Positions 7,082 to 15,459 of a DNA stretch of 64,000 nt are shown one piece after another. Below the pieces are notes generated by a model. The model had not been told where the DNA came from and did no database searches. It was given only the letters and a program-made list of their open reading frames with translations. The first letter of the stretch is position 1. Each line of letters begins with the position of its first letter. The position numbers were made by a program, and so were the translations under genes. The stretch covers positions 44,448 to 108,447 of the forward strand of contig DATKQM010000033.1 in the NCBI GenBank assembly GCA_035532735.1, in the 5' to 3' direction. The stretch comes from Chersky-840 sp035532735 (GTDB taxonomy: Bacteria > Actinomycetota > Acidimicrobiia > Acidimicrobiales > UBA8190).

Positions 7082-10000
7082 ATGGAGACCCATATCGCTC
7101 CGCCGGTCGTGGCTGTGATCGTCACCTGGAACCCTGGCGAGTGGTTCGAGGAGACGCTGCAGGCGTTCGCCTCGCAGGACTACCCGGAACTGTCGGTCCT
7201 CGTCCTGGACGCGGCGAGCACCGTCGATCCCACGCCGCGAGTTGCGAATGTGCTTCCTGGGGCTTTTGTTCGCCTGATGCCGACGAACAAGGGTTTCGGG
7301 GCCACGGCCAACGAAGTGTTGACGATGGTGGAGGGCGCGTCGTTGCTGTTGTTCTGTCACGACGATGTTGCCCCCGACCCCGACGCCATCCACATCTTGG
7401 TCGAGGAGTCGTTTCGCTCCAATGCCGGCGTGGTGGCGCCGAAGCTCGTCAGTTGGGACGACCCGACCCGGTTGCTCCACGTCGGGATGGCGGTGGACAA
7501 AGGTGGCGCCGTCGTCGACCGGATGGAGCCCGGCGAGATCGACCACGGCCAGCACGACGCGGTGCGAGACGTCTTTCTCGCGCCCGGTGGATGCACGCTC
7601 GTGCGCTTCGACCTGTTCGCGGAGCTGGGCGGGTTCGATCCCGAGATCTTCGTCATGGGAGAGGACCTCGACCTGTGCTGGCGTGCCCAGATCTTCGGAG
7701 CCAGGGTGGTCGTGGCTCCGGGGGCGCGCGTCCGACACCGCGAGATGTTGGCGAGCGGGCAGCGCAGCCTTCCCGGGCAACTCCCATCCGAGGCCCCCGG
7801 GGCCTCGGATGCTGTCTCCTTCCTCCTCGACACATGGACCGGTGCCGACGGTCCGGACCCAGAGCACGGGGTTCCCAACAATCACGGTGTCACCGACCAA
7901 CACCTCGTGACCGAGGAAGACGGGGTCCCCGAAGCACACGGGGTCCCCGAGGTCCTGGTCACAGGGCCCCCCGGTGCTGCGACACGTGCCGGGGAGTGGC
8001 GCCGACGACGCCGTGGGGGTCAGGGCGCCCACGGGCGCCAGCCCCGGGTGACGCTGCAGGCGTTGCAGCGTCGCCACGAGTTGCACGCTGCGTTGAAGGC
8101 GTACGGGCCCTTCCATCTGGCCCGGGTGCTCCCGCAGATCGCGCTGCTCGCCTTGGCCGAATTCGTGGTGGCGGTCGTGGCGCGCCATCGCGATCGCGCC
8201 ACTGTGGTCGCCGAGGCGTGGCAATGGAACTTCGCCCACCGTCGGACCTTGCGCGCGGGGCGCGCCGCAGTGCGGGCTCATCGACGCCTCGACGACACCA
8301 CCGTGCGGCGGCTGCAGCTCCATGGAAGTGCCCGGCTCAATGCCTATGTCCGGCGGGCCGTCACCCACGGCCTGCAGGCGGCCAACCTCGGTGGTGCTCA
8401 CCGCGAGGTCCAGGAGTCATCCTCCGAGCCGTTCCCCGACGAGGCGCCGGTGGCCGATGCGAGCCGGACCACGACCACCGAGGTGACCGCGGGAGCAGCC
8501 CAGGGACCGGCCACCTCCACACGGTGGTTGGTGTGGTTGGCGGCCGGCCTCGTCGTCGTGTTCGGGAGCCGCCAACTGTTCGGATCGGGTTTCCCCGTCG
8601 TCGGTCAGCTGCTGTCCATGCCGTCGTGGAGCACGCTCATGCACCGCTTCGTCTCGGGCTGGCAACCCAGCGGGGTGGGGACGACCGACCCGACGACGCC
8701 GGCCACCGGGATTCTCGGGCTCGCCGGCATGCTGCTATTCGGGGGCATGGGATTGCTGGAGAAGATCGTGGTGCTCGGGTGCATCCCGGTGGGCGCCATG
8801 GGGATGGCCCGACTGACCCGACCGCTCGGGACGGCGTGGGCCCGGGTGGTCTCCACGGTCGTCTATCTCGGCCTCCCGGTGCCCTACGACGCGTTGGCGA
8901 CGGGACACTGGGACGGGCTGGTCCTGTATGCGGCGTGCCCGTGGATCGTCCATCTTCTGGGCCAGGCATCGCGCGTCGATCCCTTCGCAGAAGCGATGCC
9001 CGACGACGACGCCGGCGGCGGCGAGCCCTCCGATCTCGGTGCCACGGCGTCGGTCTCTTCCGCCTCGGGCCACGGGCGACCGGCCCAAATACCGGTGATC
9101 ACTCGGGCCATCCACCGCGCCGCCGCCTTGCGCTCGGCCCGGGCATGGCGCCACTCCCCGGCGGGATCGATTCTCGCCCTCGGACTCCTTGACGCCTTCG
9201 TGACGTCGCTGGCTCCCTCGGCCGCGGTCGTGACCCTCGTGGTGGCATTGGGCCTTGCGCTCGGACACGTCGTGTCGCAAGGCGCGGCCGGATTGCGCCC
9301 CGCCGGGCGCGTGGCCGGAACCGCAGCAGGAGCCACTGTTGTCGCCGTGCTGTTGTTGGCGCCGTGGTCTTTCGCCATCTTGGGCGGCCCGGCCCGTTGG
9401 CAGACGTTGGCCGGAGTGCCCGTGGCCTCGTCCTCGGGTGCGGGGTGGGGCGAGTTGTTGCGCCTGGCGGTCGGACCCATCGGCGACGCCGCTCTCGGAT
9501 GGGCCGTCTTGGCCGCCGCCGCGTTGCCGTTGCTCATCGGTGCCCGCACCCGGCTGGCCTGGGCCGGCCGGGCATGGTCCATCGCCGTGGTGGCGTGGGC
9601 CGTGGCCTGGTTGGCGGGACGAGGTGGTCTCGGTCCGGTGTCGATCGCGCCGCAGGTGCTGCTCGTGCCGGCCGGGGTCGGCATGGCGCTCTCCATCGGC
9701 CTGGGCGTGGCGGCATTCCAGCTCGATCTCCCCGGATACCGGTTCGGTTGGCGCCAGGCGGCTGCGGTGACCGCGGCCGCCGCCGCGGTGGTAGGGATGC
9801 TGCCGGTGCTCGTCGGCGCTCTGGGGGGACGATGGGACCTGGTCCCGTCGGGCTACGCCGAAGCGACGACGTGGATGTCGGCCACCAAGGCCCAAGGCAA
9901 TTTCCGAGTGTTGTGGCTCGGTGACCCCCGGGTGTTGCCGGGCAACGGATGGGAGCTGACCCCGGGGCTCGCCTACAGCGTGAGCGAGAACGGGCTGCCC

Positions 10001-10864
10001 GACATCACCGGCCTGTGGCCCGGCGCCTCGCCGGGGAAGGCCGCCGCCATCGGCCACGGCATCCGGCTCGCCCGCAGCCATGCCACTGTCCGACTGGGTC
10101 GGCTGCTCGCTCCTTACGCGGTGCGCTACGTCGTCGTGGTCGACAGCCTGGCGCCATCGATCCCTGGCCTCCAGACCCCGATCTCGCATCCCGCCCCGGG
10201 TGACCTGCTCGGCGCCCTCTCCTCGCAGATCGACCTGCGCCAGATCATTTCCCAGGGTGGTTTCGACGTATTTCTCGACCCGAGCGCGTTGCCTCTGCGG
10301 GCGATCCGCAGCGCGGCCGGCGGACCGCTGTCGGCCGCGTCGGCGGTCACCGGGGTCGATCCCCGGCTGACGGGTTGGCGTCCCGCACTGTTCGGCGCAA
10401 CGGGAGCCACCAGAGTCACGGGTCAGGTGCGAGCGGGAACTGTCCTCGACGCGGTGGCGCCCGCCACGGCTTGGAAGCTGAACACTCCGAATGGCGCTGC
10501 CGTGCCCGCCACGACCGCCTTTGGGTACGCGGCGACCTTCCACGTGCCGCGACCGGAGAAGGTCACCGTTGCCTTCGTCGGATCGTGGGCCCACGGCCTC
10601 GAGATCGGCATCGAGACCGCTGCCTGGATCGCCGTGGCGGCAGCTCTGGCGGGCCGGCGTTGGTGGCTCGACTGGTGGTGGGACCCCATAGGAGGGAGAG
10701 GAGCGAGACGACGGCGTCAGGGACGAGTCCGACAGGACTCCGTCGACTCCGATACGACCGCATCACTCCTCGAGCCGAGTCCGGAGTCGTCGGGCCCAGA
10801 GTTGTCGGGCTCAGAGCTGTCGGGCTCTGAGCTGTCGGGGCCGATCAGCGAGGTGGTGACGTGA
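7082..10864 (+). CDS. GT2 glycosyltransferase with large polytopic membrane domain
   Basis: The 1260-residue protein has an N-terminal GT2 domain (about residues 1-230) with VVAVIVTWNPGEW, a CHDDVAPDP metal-binding region and MGEDLDLCWRAQ near the acceptor site. A basic, low-complexity linker follows. About nine to ten hydrophobic helices occupy roughly residues 480-930, then an exported-looking domain and a last membrane helix. The tail ends in four in-frame 15-bp repeats (ESSGP/ELSGS). Actinobacteria often pair such a protein with a DUF5719 gene, and here that gene follows in a GTGA overlap. A lipid-linked sugar transfer or envelope glycan role is inferred. ATG 7082 is 10 nt behind a TAGCCT element (7066-7071). 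Confidence 0.82.
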   Translation: METHIAPPVVAVIVTWNPGEWFEETLQAFASQDYPELSVLVLDAASTVDPTPRVANVLPGAFVRLMPTNKGFGATANEVLTMVEGASLLLFCHDDVAPDPDAIHILVEESFRSNAGVVAPKLVSWDDPTRLLHVGMAVDKGGAVVDRMEPGEIDHGQHDAVRDVFLAPGGCTLVRFDLFAELGGFDPEIFVMGEDLDLCWRAQIFGARVVVAPGARVRHREMLASGQRSLPGQLPSEAPGASDAVSFLLDTWTGADGPDPEHGVPNNHGVTDQHLVTEEDGVPEAHGVPEVLVTGPPGAATRAGEWRRRRRGGQGAHGRQPRVTLQALQRRHELHAALKAYGPFHLARVLPQIALLALAEFVVAVVARHRDRATVVAEAWQWNFAHRRTLRAGRAAVRAHRRLDDTTVRRLQLHGSARLNAYVRRAVTHGLQAANLGGAHREVQESSSEPFPDEAPVADASRTTTTEVTAGAAQGPATSTRWLVWLAAGLVVVFGSRQLFGSGFPVVGQLLSMPSWSTLMHRFVSGWQPSGVGTTDPTTPATGILGLAGMLLFGGMGLLEKIVVLGCIPVGAMGMARLTRPLGTAWARVVSTVVYLGLPVPYDALATGHWDGLVLYAACPWIVHLLGQASRVDPFAEAMPDDDAGGGEPSDLGATASVSSASGHGRPAQIPVITRAIHRAAALRSARAWRHSPAGSILALGLLDAFVTSLAPSAAVVTLVVALGLALGHVVSQGAAGLRPAGRVAGTAAGATVVAVLLLAPWSFAILGGPARWQTLAGVPVASSSGAGWGELLRLAVGPIGDAALGWAVLAAAALPLLIGARTRLAWAGRAWSIAVVAWAVAWLAGRGGLGPVSIAPQVLLVPAGVGMALSIGLGVAAFQLDLPGYRFGWRQAAAVTAAAAAVVGMLPVLVGALGGRWDLVPSGYAEATTWMSATKAQGNFRVLWLGDPRVLPGNGWELTPGLAYSVSENGLPDITGLWPGASPGKAAAIGHGIRLARSHATVRLGRLLAPYAVRYVVVVDSLAPSIPGLQTPISHPAPGDLLGALSSQIDLRQIISQGGFDVFLDPSALPLRAIRSAAGGPLSAASAVTGVDPRLTGWRPALFGATGATRVTGQVRAGTVLDAVAPATAWKLNTPNGAAVPATTAFGYAATFHVPRPEKVTVAFVGSWAHGLEIGIETAAWIAVAAALAGRRWWLDWWWDPIGGRGARRRRQGRVRQDSVDSDTTASLLEPSPESSGPELSGSELSGSELSGPISEVVT
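10784..10843 (+). repeat. four in-frame 15-bp tandem repeats
   Basis: Four copies of a 15-bp unit (first copy gagtcgtcgggccca) encode repeated five-residue blocks such as ELSGS at the C-terminus of the GT2 membrane protein. The copies differ at one to three positions. Confidence 0.85.
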
Positions 10865-12321
10865 CCGGTTCGCTGCGGCGCGCTGTCATGATCGTCGTGC
10901 TCATTGCCATCTTGATAGTCACGGGGATCTCGGACCGGATCGTGGCCCGTACCCCTGTGCCCAACGGCGTCGCAGCGACCGCGCTGTCGACATTACGCCT
11001 GGCACCGATCGCCGGCACTGAATCTTCGGCGTGGTTCTGCGCGGGCGGGACCGGCGGACAAGGAGGTGCACCGGCCACCATCGTGCTCACCAATGCCGGA
11101 CACCATCCCGTGCTCGGCACATTGACGGCGTTGGCCGCGCTCGCCGCGGGTGCCTCGCAGCCCGCACCGTGGACAGGGGCGCACACGGTGTCGGTGACGG
11201 TACCCACCGACGGTCAGGTGACGGTGGGGGCGGACCAGCTCGGGACGACGAGTTTCGTCGCCGCGGCCGTCGTGCTCGATGGTGGCGGTGTGGGGGTGTC
11301 GGAGTCGGTCCAGAGCCCGCTCGGATGGAGCATGGCGCCGTGCGCGCCATCGACCGCCACCAATTGGTACTTCGCGCACGGCGCGACGGCACAAGGAGGC
11401 GGCCTGGTCCTCTCGCTGTTCAATCCGGCTGCCACCGACGCGGTGGTGAACATCTCCCTCGTGTCGTCGAAGGCCGGCTACCTGGCGCCAGCCGCTTATC
11501 AGGGCGTCGACATCGCACCGGGGTCACTCGTGACCGAGAACATCGGCGACCACGACCCTGACGACGGCGCCGTGGCCACCGAGGTGTCCACCTTGTCTGG
11601 TGCCATCGTGGCCACGGAGCTCGAATCCTCTGGCACCGTCGGCAGTGGAGGGATCTCCCTCACGCTGGGGAGCCCGGCCACGGCGTCGCAGTGGGTCTTT
11701 CCCCAGAGCACCGGCATCCCGGGCGCGACGGTTTCCTTCCACGTCCTGAACCCGACAACGAGCCCCGCCACCGTGTCAGTTGACATCGGGCTGTCGCAAG
11801 GAGCGGGGGCCGAGCCGTTGGCGATGCACATCCCCGCGCAGTCCCTCGTCACGTTGACGGGGGAGAGCCAGACCCGGATCCCCGTCGGGGTCCCGTATTC
11901 GCTCACGTTCTCGAGCACCGGGACAGGGATCGTGGTGAGTCGCACGGTGGTGGCGCCGGCGGGCTCGCCGGCTTCTGTCCCCGAGATCGGAGACGTGTCG
12001 GGCGTGCCGGGCGGAAACAAGTCTTGGCTGCTTCCTGCCGTCGTGGCGCCCGGGAGCGCGGCGTGGTCACTGGCCGTCGTCGATCTCGGCAGCAGACCCG
12101 CCACCATCAAGATCGTGACGCCGACCGGACGCGCCATCCCCGGCCAACGGGCCCGACGCGTGGAGGCGGGATCGCCCCTCGTGATCGGGCCCAATCCCGG
12201 GGCGCCCTTCGGGACGGTTCCCTTCGAAGTCTCTTCAAATCAGCCCGTGGCGGTCGAGCTCGACGCGCTGCCCGTGGCGGAGCCCGGCATCGTGGTCGTG
12301 CCGGCGTTCGCCCCCGCCTGA
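10861..12321 (+). CDS. DUF5719-like exported protein
   Basis: The 486-residue protein has an N-terminal membrane anchor (AVMIVVLIAILIVTGIS) and then a beta-rich, Ala/Gly/Thr/Val-rich extracytoplasmic region with repeated 'WYFAHGATAQGGGLVLSLFN'-like blocks. This is the pattern of DUF5719 proteins, which co-occur with large GT2 membrane enzymes in actinobacteria. The GTG start overlaps the GT2 stop. It has no catalytic motif that I can recognise and may be a partner or substrate carrier of the glycosyltransferase on the outer face. The family name is from memory and is not checked. Confidence 0.7.
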   Translation: MTGSLRRAVMIVVLIAILIVTGISDRIVARTPVPNGVAATALSTLRLAPIAGTESSAWFCAGGTGGQGGAPATIVLTNAGHHPVLGTLTALAALAAGASQPAPWTGAHTVSVTVPTDGQVTVGADQLGTTSFVAAAVVLDGGGVGVSESVQSPLGWSMAPCAPSTATNWYFAHGATAQGGGLVLSLFNPAATDAVVNISLVSSKAGYLAPAAYQGVDIAPGSLVTENIGDHDPDDGAVATEVSTLSGAIVATELESSGTVGSGGISLTLGSPATASQWVFPQSTGIPGATVSFHVLNPTTSPATVSVDIGLSQGAGAEPLAMHIPAQSLVTLTGESQTRIPVGVPYSLTFSSTGTGIVVSRTVVAPAGSPASVPEIGDVSGVPGGNKSWLLPAVVAPGSAAWSLAVVDLGSRPATIKIVTPTGRAIPGQRARRVEAGSPLVIGPNPGAPFGTVPFEVSSNQPVAVELDALPVAEPGIVVVPAFAPA

Positions 12322-12362
12322 GACCGCAATCCTGTCGACGAAGCGTCGGTCGGAGCTGTGCC

Positions 12363-14423
12363 TCAGTCGGGCTTGGCGGTGGTCGAGCCGGAGGGCTCGG
12401 GCGTCGTGCTCGGGATCTCGGACTCGGCGCCGTTGCCCGACGGGCTGACATCGGAGCCCGCACCTGCACCGTTGGCGGTCGTGAAGTGCGATGCCATGAC
12501 ACTGGCCTCGTGGACGGGGCGACCGTAGGCGGTGTCGACGAGCTTGCTCACTTCGCTTCCGTCGAGCGTCTCGCGTTCGAGCAATGCCCTTGCCACCGCG
12601 TCGAGGCCGCCGCGGTGGCGACTGAGCAACTCGATGGCGCGCTCTTCTTGTTGGCGGAGGATCCGGGCGATCTCGGCGTCCACCACCCGGGCGGTGTCCT
12701 CGGAGTAGTCACGGGAGTGGAGGAGGTCCTCGCCCAGGAACACCATGCCCTGTGAGCCCCAGGCCATGGGTCCGAGCTCCTCGCTCATGCCCCACTCGCG
12801 CACCATCTTGCGCGCCAGCTCGGTGTTGCCGACGAGGTCGTTGCTGGCACCGGTAGAGAGGTCGCCGTAGACGAGGAGCTCGGCGGCACGGCCACCCATG
12901 CGCACGGCCAGCGAGTCCTCGATCACGTCGCGGGGATAGATGTGGCGTTCTTCGATCGGGAGTTGCTGGGTCACACCCAGTGCCAGTCCTGTGGGAAGGA
13001 TGGTGACCTTGTGTACGGGGTCGGCGTGCTCGAGCACATAGGCGAGCACGGCGTGACCACCCTCGTGGAAGGCGACCCGCTCTTTCTCGGGCTCGGAGAG
13101 CACGAGGCTCTCGCGTCGCTGACCCATGAGGACCCGGTCGCGCGCCGCCTCGAAGTCCTGTTGGTCGACCTGGTGCGAGCCCCGTCGCACGGCGTGCAGG
13201 GCCGCCTCGTTGACGAGGTTGGCGAGATCGGCGCCGCTCATGCCCGGCGTGCCCCGTGCCACGAGCTCGAGGTCGACGTTGTCGCCGATGCGCTTGTCCT
13301 TGCAGTGGACCTTCAAGATGGGCAGACGCTCCTCGAGGTCAGGGAGGGGGACCACGATCTGACGGTCGAAGCGACCCGGCCGCAAGAGGGCGGGGTCGAG
13401 GATGTCGGGGCGGTTCGTCGCCGCCATGATGACCACGCCCTCGGCGGGGTCGAAGCCGTCCATCTCCGAGAGCATCTGGTTGAGGGTCTGCTCCCGCTCG
13501 TCGTGGCCGCCTCCGAGCCCCGCCCCTCGCTTGCGACCAATGGAGTCGATCTCGTCCACGAAGATGATGGCGGGTGCCTGCTTGCGGGCGGTCTGGAAGA
13601 GGTCACGGACGCGGCTGGCCCCGACGCCGACGAACATTTCCATGAAGTCCGACCCGCTGACCGAGAGGAACGGGACCCCGGCCTCACCCGCCACCGCCCG
13701 GGCCAGCAGCGTCTTGCCGGTGCCGGGGGGGCCGACCAGCAAGATGCCCTTAGGGATCTTGGCGCCGATGTCGCGGAAGCGGTGGGGCGACTTCAAGAAG
13801 TCCACCACCTCGCTGATCTCGACCTTGACCCCCTGGTAGCCGGCCACGTCGGCGAACGTCGTCCGGGGTCGCTCGGTCGTGTAGAGCTTGGCGCGCGAGC
13901 GCCCGATCGACATGATCCCCGACATCTGGCCCTGGGCCCGCCGACTGATCCACAAGAAGATGCCGACGAAGGCCACCAGGATGAGGATGGTGGGAAGCCA
14001 CTGGCCCAAGGCGCTTTGGGTGGGGGTGTTGAAGTTGACGGTGGCAATCTCCTTCTTCATCACCGCCACGTCGCTCTCGAGCGAGGGGTCGGGTCCCTGG
14101 ACCGAGTAGCTCTGATTTCCTTGCTTCAGCTTCCCGGTGATGATCCCCGTGGTGTTGTCGATGGTCGCCGTGGCGACCAGGTGCTTCTCGACGTACTTCT
14201 GCAGGTAGGGCTTGTACGAGATCTTCTGGACCTTGGGATGATTGACCAGGGCCGGGACGATGAGCACGGCGATGACAGCCACGATGAGCAGGGCGAAGAC
14301 CCAGCGCCAGCTCTGGTCACCCCCCGACGCCGCCTGACCGCCGGACCCACCCGAGGCGGGACCACCCGTCCCACCTGGGGTGGGACGACCCGAACGGCGG
14401 TCGGGAAGAGAGGGGGGACTCAT
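12363..14423 (-). CDS. ftsH: ATP-dependent zinc metalloprotease FtsH
   Basis: The 686-residue protein has the full FtsH plan. A Gly/Pro-rich cytoplasmic tail precedes TM1 (about 39-60); an extracytoplasmic segment and TM2 (about 143-160) follow. The AAA domain has Walker A GPPGTGKT (231-238), Walker B IIFVDEID and the second region of homology. The protease domain has the zinc motif HEGGH. It degrades membrane and short-lived cytosolic proteins. ATG 14423 is chosen because conserved sequence begins soon after; an ATG 11 codons upstream is possible. The open frame continuing to 15593 is only the shadow of the divergent CPBP gene. Confidence 0.95.
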   Translation of the reverse strand: MSPPSLPDRRSGRPTPGGTGGPASGGSGGQAASGGDQSWRWVFALLIVAVIAVLIVPALVNHPKVQKISYKPYLQKYVEKHLVATATIDNTTGIITGKLKQGNQSYSVQGPDPSLESDVAVMKKEIATVNFNTPTQSALGQWLPTILILVAFVGIFLWISRRAQGQMSGIMSIGRSRAKLYTTERPRTTFADVAGYQGVKVEISEVVDFLKSPHRFRDIGAKIPKGILLVGPPGTGKTLLARAVAGEAGVPFLSVSGSDFMEMFVGVGASRVRDLFQTARKQAPAIIFVDEIDSIGRKRGAGLGGGHDEREQTLNQMLSEMDGFDPAEGVVIMAATNRPDILDPALLRPGRFDRQIVVPLPDLEERLPILKVHCKDKRIGDNVDLELVARGTPGMSGADLANLVNEAALHAVRRGSHQVDQQDFEAARDRVLMGQRRESLVLSEPEKERVAFHEGGHAVLAYVLEHADPVHKVTILPTGLALGVTQQLPIEERHIYPRDVIEDSLAVRMGGRAAELLVYGDLSTGASNDLVGNTELARKMVREWGMSEELGPMAWGSQGMVFLGEDLLHSRDYSEDTARVVDAEIARILRQQEERAIELLSRHRGGLDAVARALLERETLDGSEVSKLVDTAYGRPVHEASVMASHFTTANGAGAGSDVSPSGNGAESEIPSTTPEPSGSTTAKPD

Positions 14424-14494
14424 TTCTCCATGGTACGCGCCGTGGCCCCCGGCCATGCACGCATGGGCGAGATCGTTCGCAGGCGGGTGATCAG

Positions 14495-14500
14495 TAACCT
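14495..14500 (+). promoter_or_regulatory. -10 element of the CPBP gene
   Basis: TAACCT lies 7 nt before ATG 14508, again at leaderless spacing. It helps choose 14508 over the in-frame ATG at 14463. Confidence 0.45.
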
Positions 14501-14507
14501 TCACCTG

Positions 14508-15416
14508 ATGGCGAGCACCGCGCCCGGCTCGAACGAAGCAGAGCCGAGGCCCGGCGCGGCGCCCCCAGCAACCCCTCTGCCCGCACCCGCATACCCGGCC
14601 TACGCCCTGGAATCCGGCCTGGACCCACCGGTCGAGCGCCGGGAGGGCGAGGTGGGGGAGTCCCCGCCTCGGACCCGGCGTGATGCAGGGGCGTGGCTCG
14701 TGTTCGCCGGGCTCGGGTTCGTCGTCGGCCAGCTGGCGAGCAGCATCCTGCTGCTGGTGGTGGCCGCCGCCACCGGACACTCCTCGGAGATCGCGCAATT
14801 GGCCACCCGTCCCGTCCCGCCGGCCTGGGTCGAAGTGACCGGGCTCGTCGGGCTCTGGCTCGGCTTCGTGGGTGCCGTCGTCCTGACCAGCCGGGTCCGA
14901 GGGACCGGGCACGTGCTTCGTGACATAGGCCTCAAGGTGCGCGCCTGGGACGTTCTCATCGGGCCGGTCATCGGGCTCGGGGGTCAACTGCTCTTGCTGC
15001 CGCTGCTCTATCTCCCCCTGGAGCACGTCGTGCCCCATCTCGACCAACGCCTGAAAGAGCCCGCCCAACACCTCACCGGCGGGTTCCCCGGGTCGGACCT
15101 GGCCGTCATCGCCTTCCTGACCGTGGTGGTCGTGCCCGTGATCGAAGAGATGTTCTTCCGGGGTCTCGTCCTGCGGGCCCTGCTCCGGGTCTTCAAGGGG
15201 GCGGGGCCCGTCCTCGGCGTGGCCATCGCGGCGGTGGCCGACGGGATCATCTTCGGTCTGGCTCACTTCGAGCTCCTCGAGCTCCTGGGCCTGGCCGCGT
15301 TCGGGGCCATCCTCGCCCTCACGGCCTACAAGTTCGGCCGCCTGGGGCCAGGGATCTTCGCCCACGGCACTTTCAACCTGTTGGCGATCCTCTCCGTGGC
15401 CGGCGTCTTGCACTGA
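14508..15416 (+). CDS. CPBP-family intramembrane metalloprotease
   Basis: The 302-residue protein has a Pro/Ala-rich N-terminal tail of about 60 residues and then six to eight hydrophobic segments. It holds the three CPBP (Rce1/CAAX protease-like) motifs in order: EEMFFRG (E-E-x-x-x-R), FGLAHF (F-x-x-x-H) and HGTFN (H-x-x-x-N). These carry the glutamate and histidine residues used for catalysis within the membrane. In bacteria such proteins process peptides or take part in immunity, but the substrate here is unknown. It is divergent from ftsH, with 84 bp between starts. Confidence 0.85.
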   Translation: MASTAPGSNEAEPRPGAAPPATPLPAPAYPAYALESGLDPPVERREGEVGESPPRTRRDAGAWLVFAGLGFVVGQLASSILLLVVAAATGHSSEIAQLATRPVPPAWVEVTGLVGLWLGFVGAVVLTSRVRGTGHVLRDIGLKVRAWDVLIGPVIGLGGQLLLLPLLYLPLEHVVPHLDQRLKEPAQHLTGGFPGSDLAVIAFLTVVVVPVIEEMFFRGLVLRALLRVFKGAGPVLGVAIAAVADGIIFGLAHFELLELLGLAAFGAILALTAYKFGRLGPGIFAHGTFNLLAILSVAGVLH

Positions 15417-15459
15417 AATCGACCCCGGCGGTGCCGCTTGGGCCCGCATTTCGGGCACG

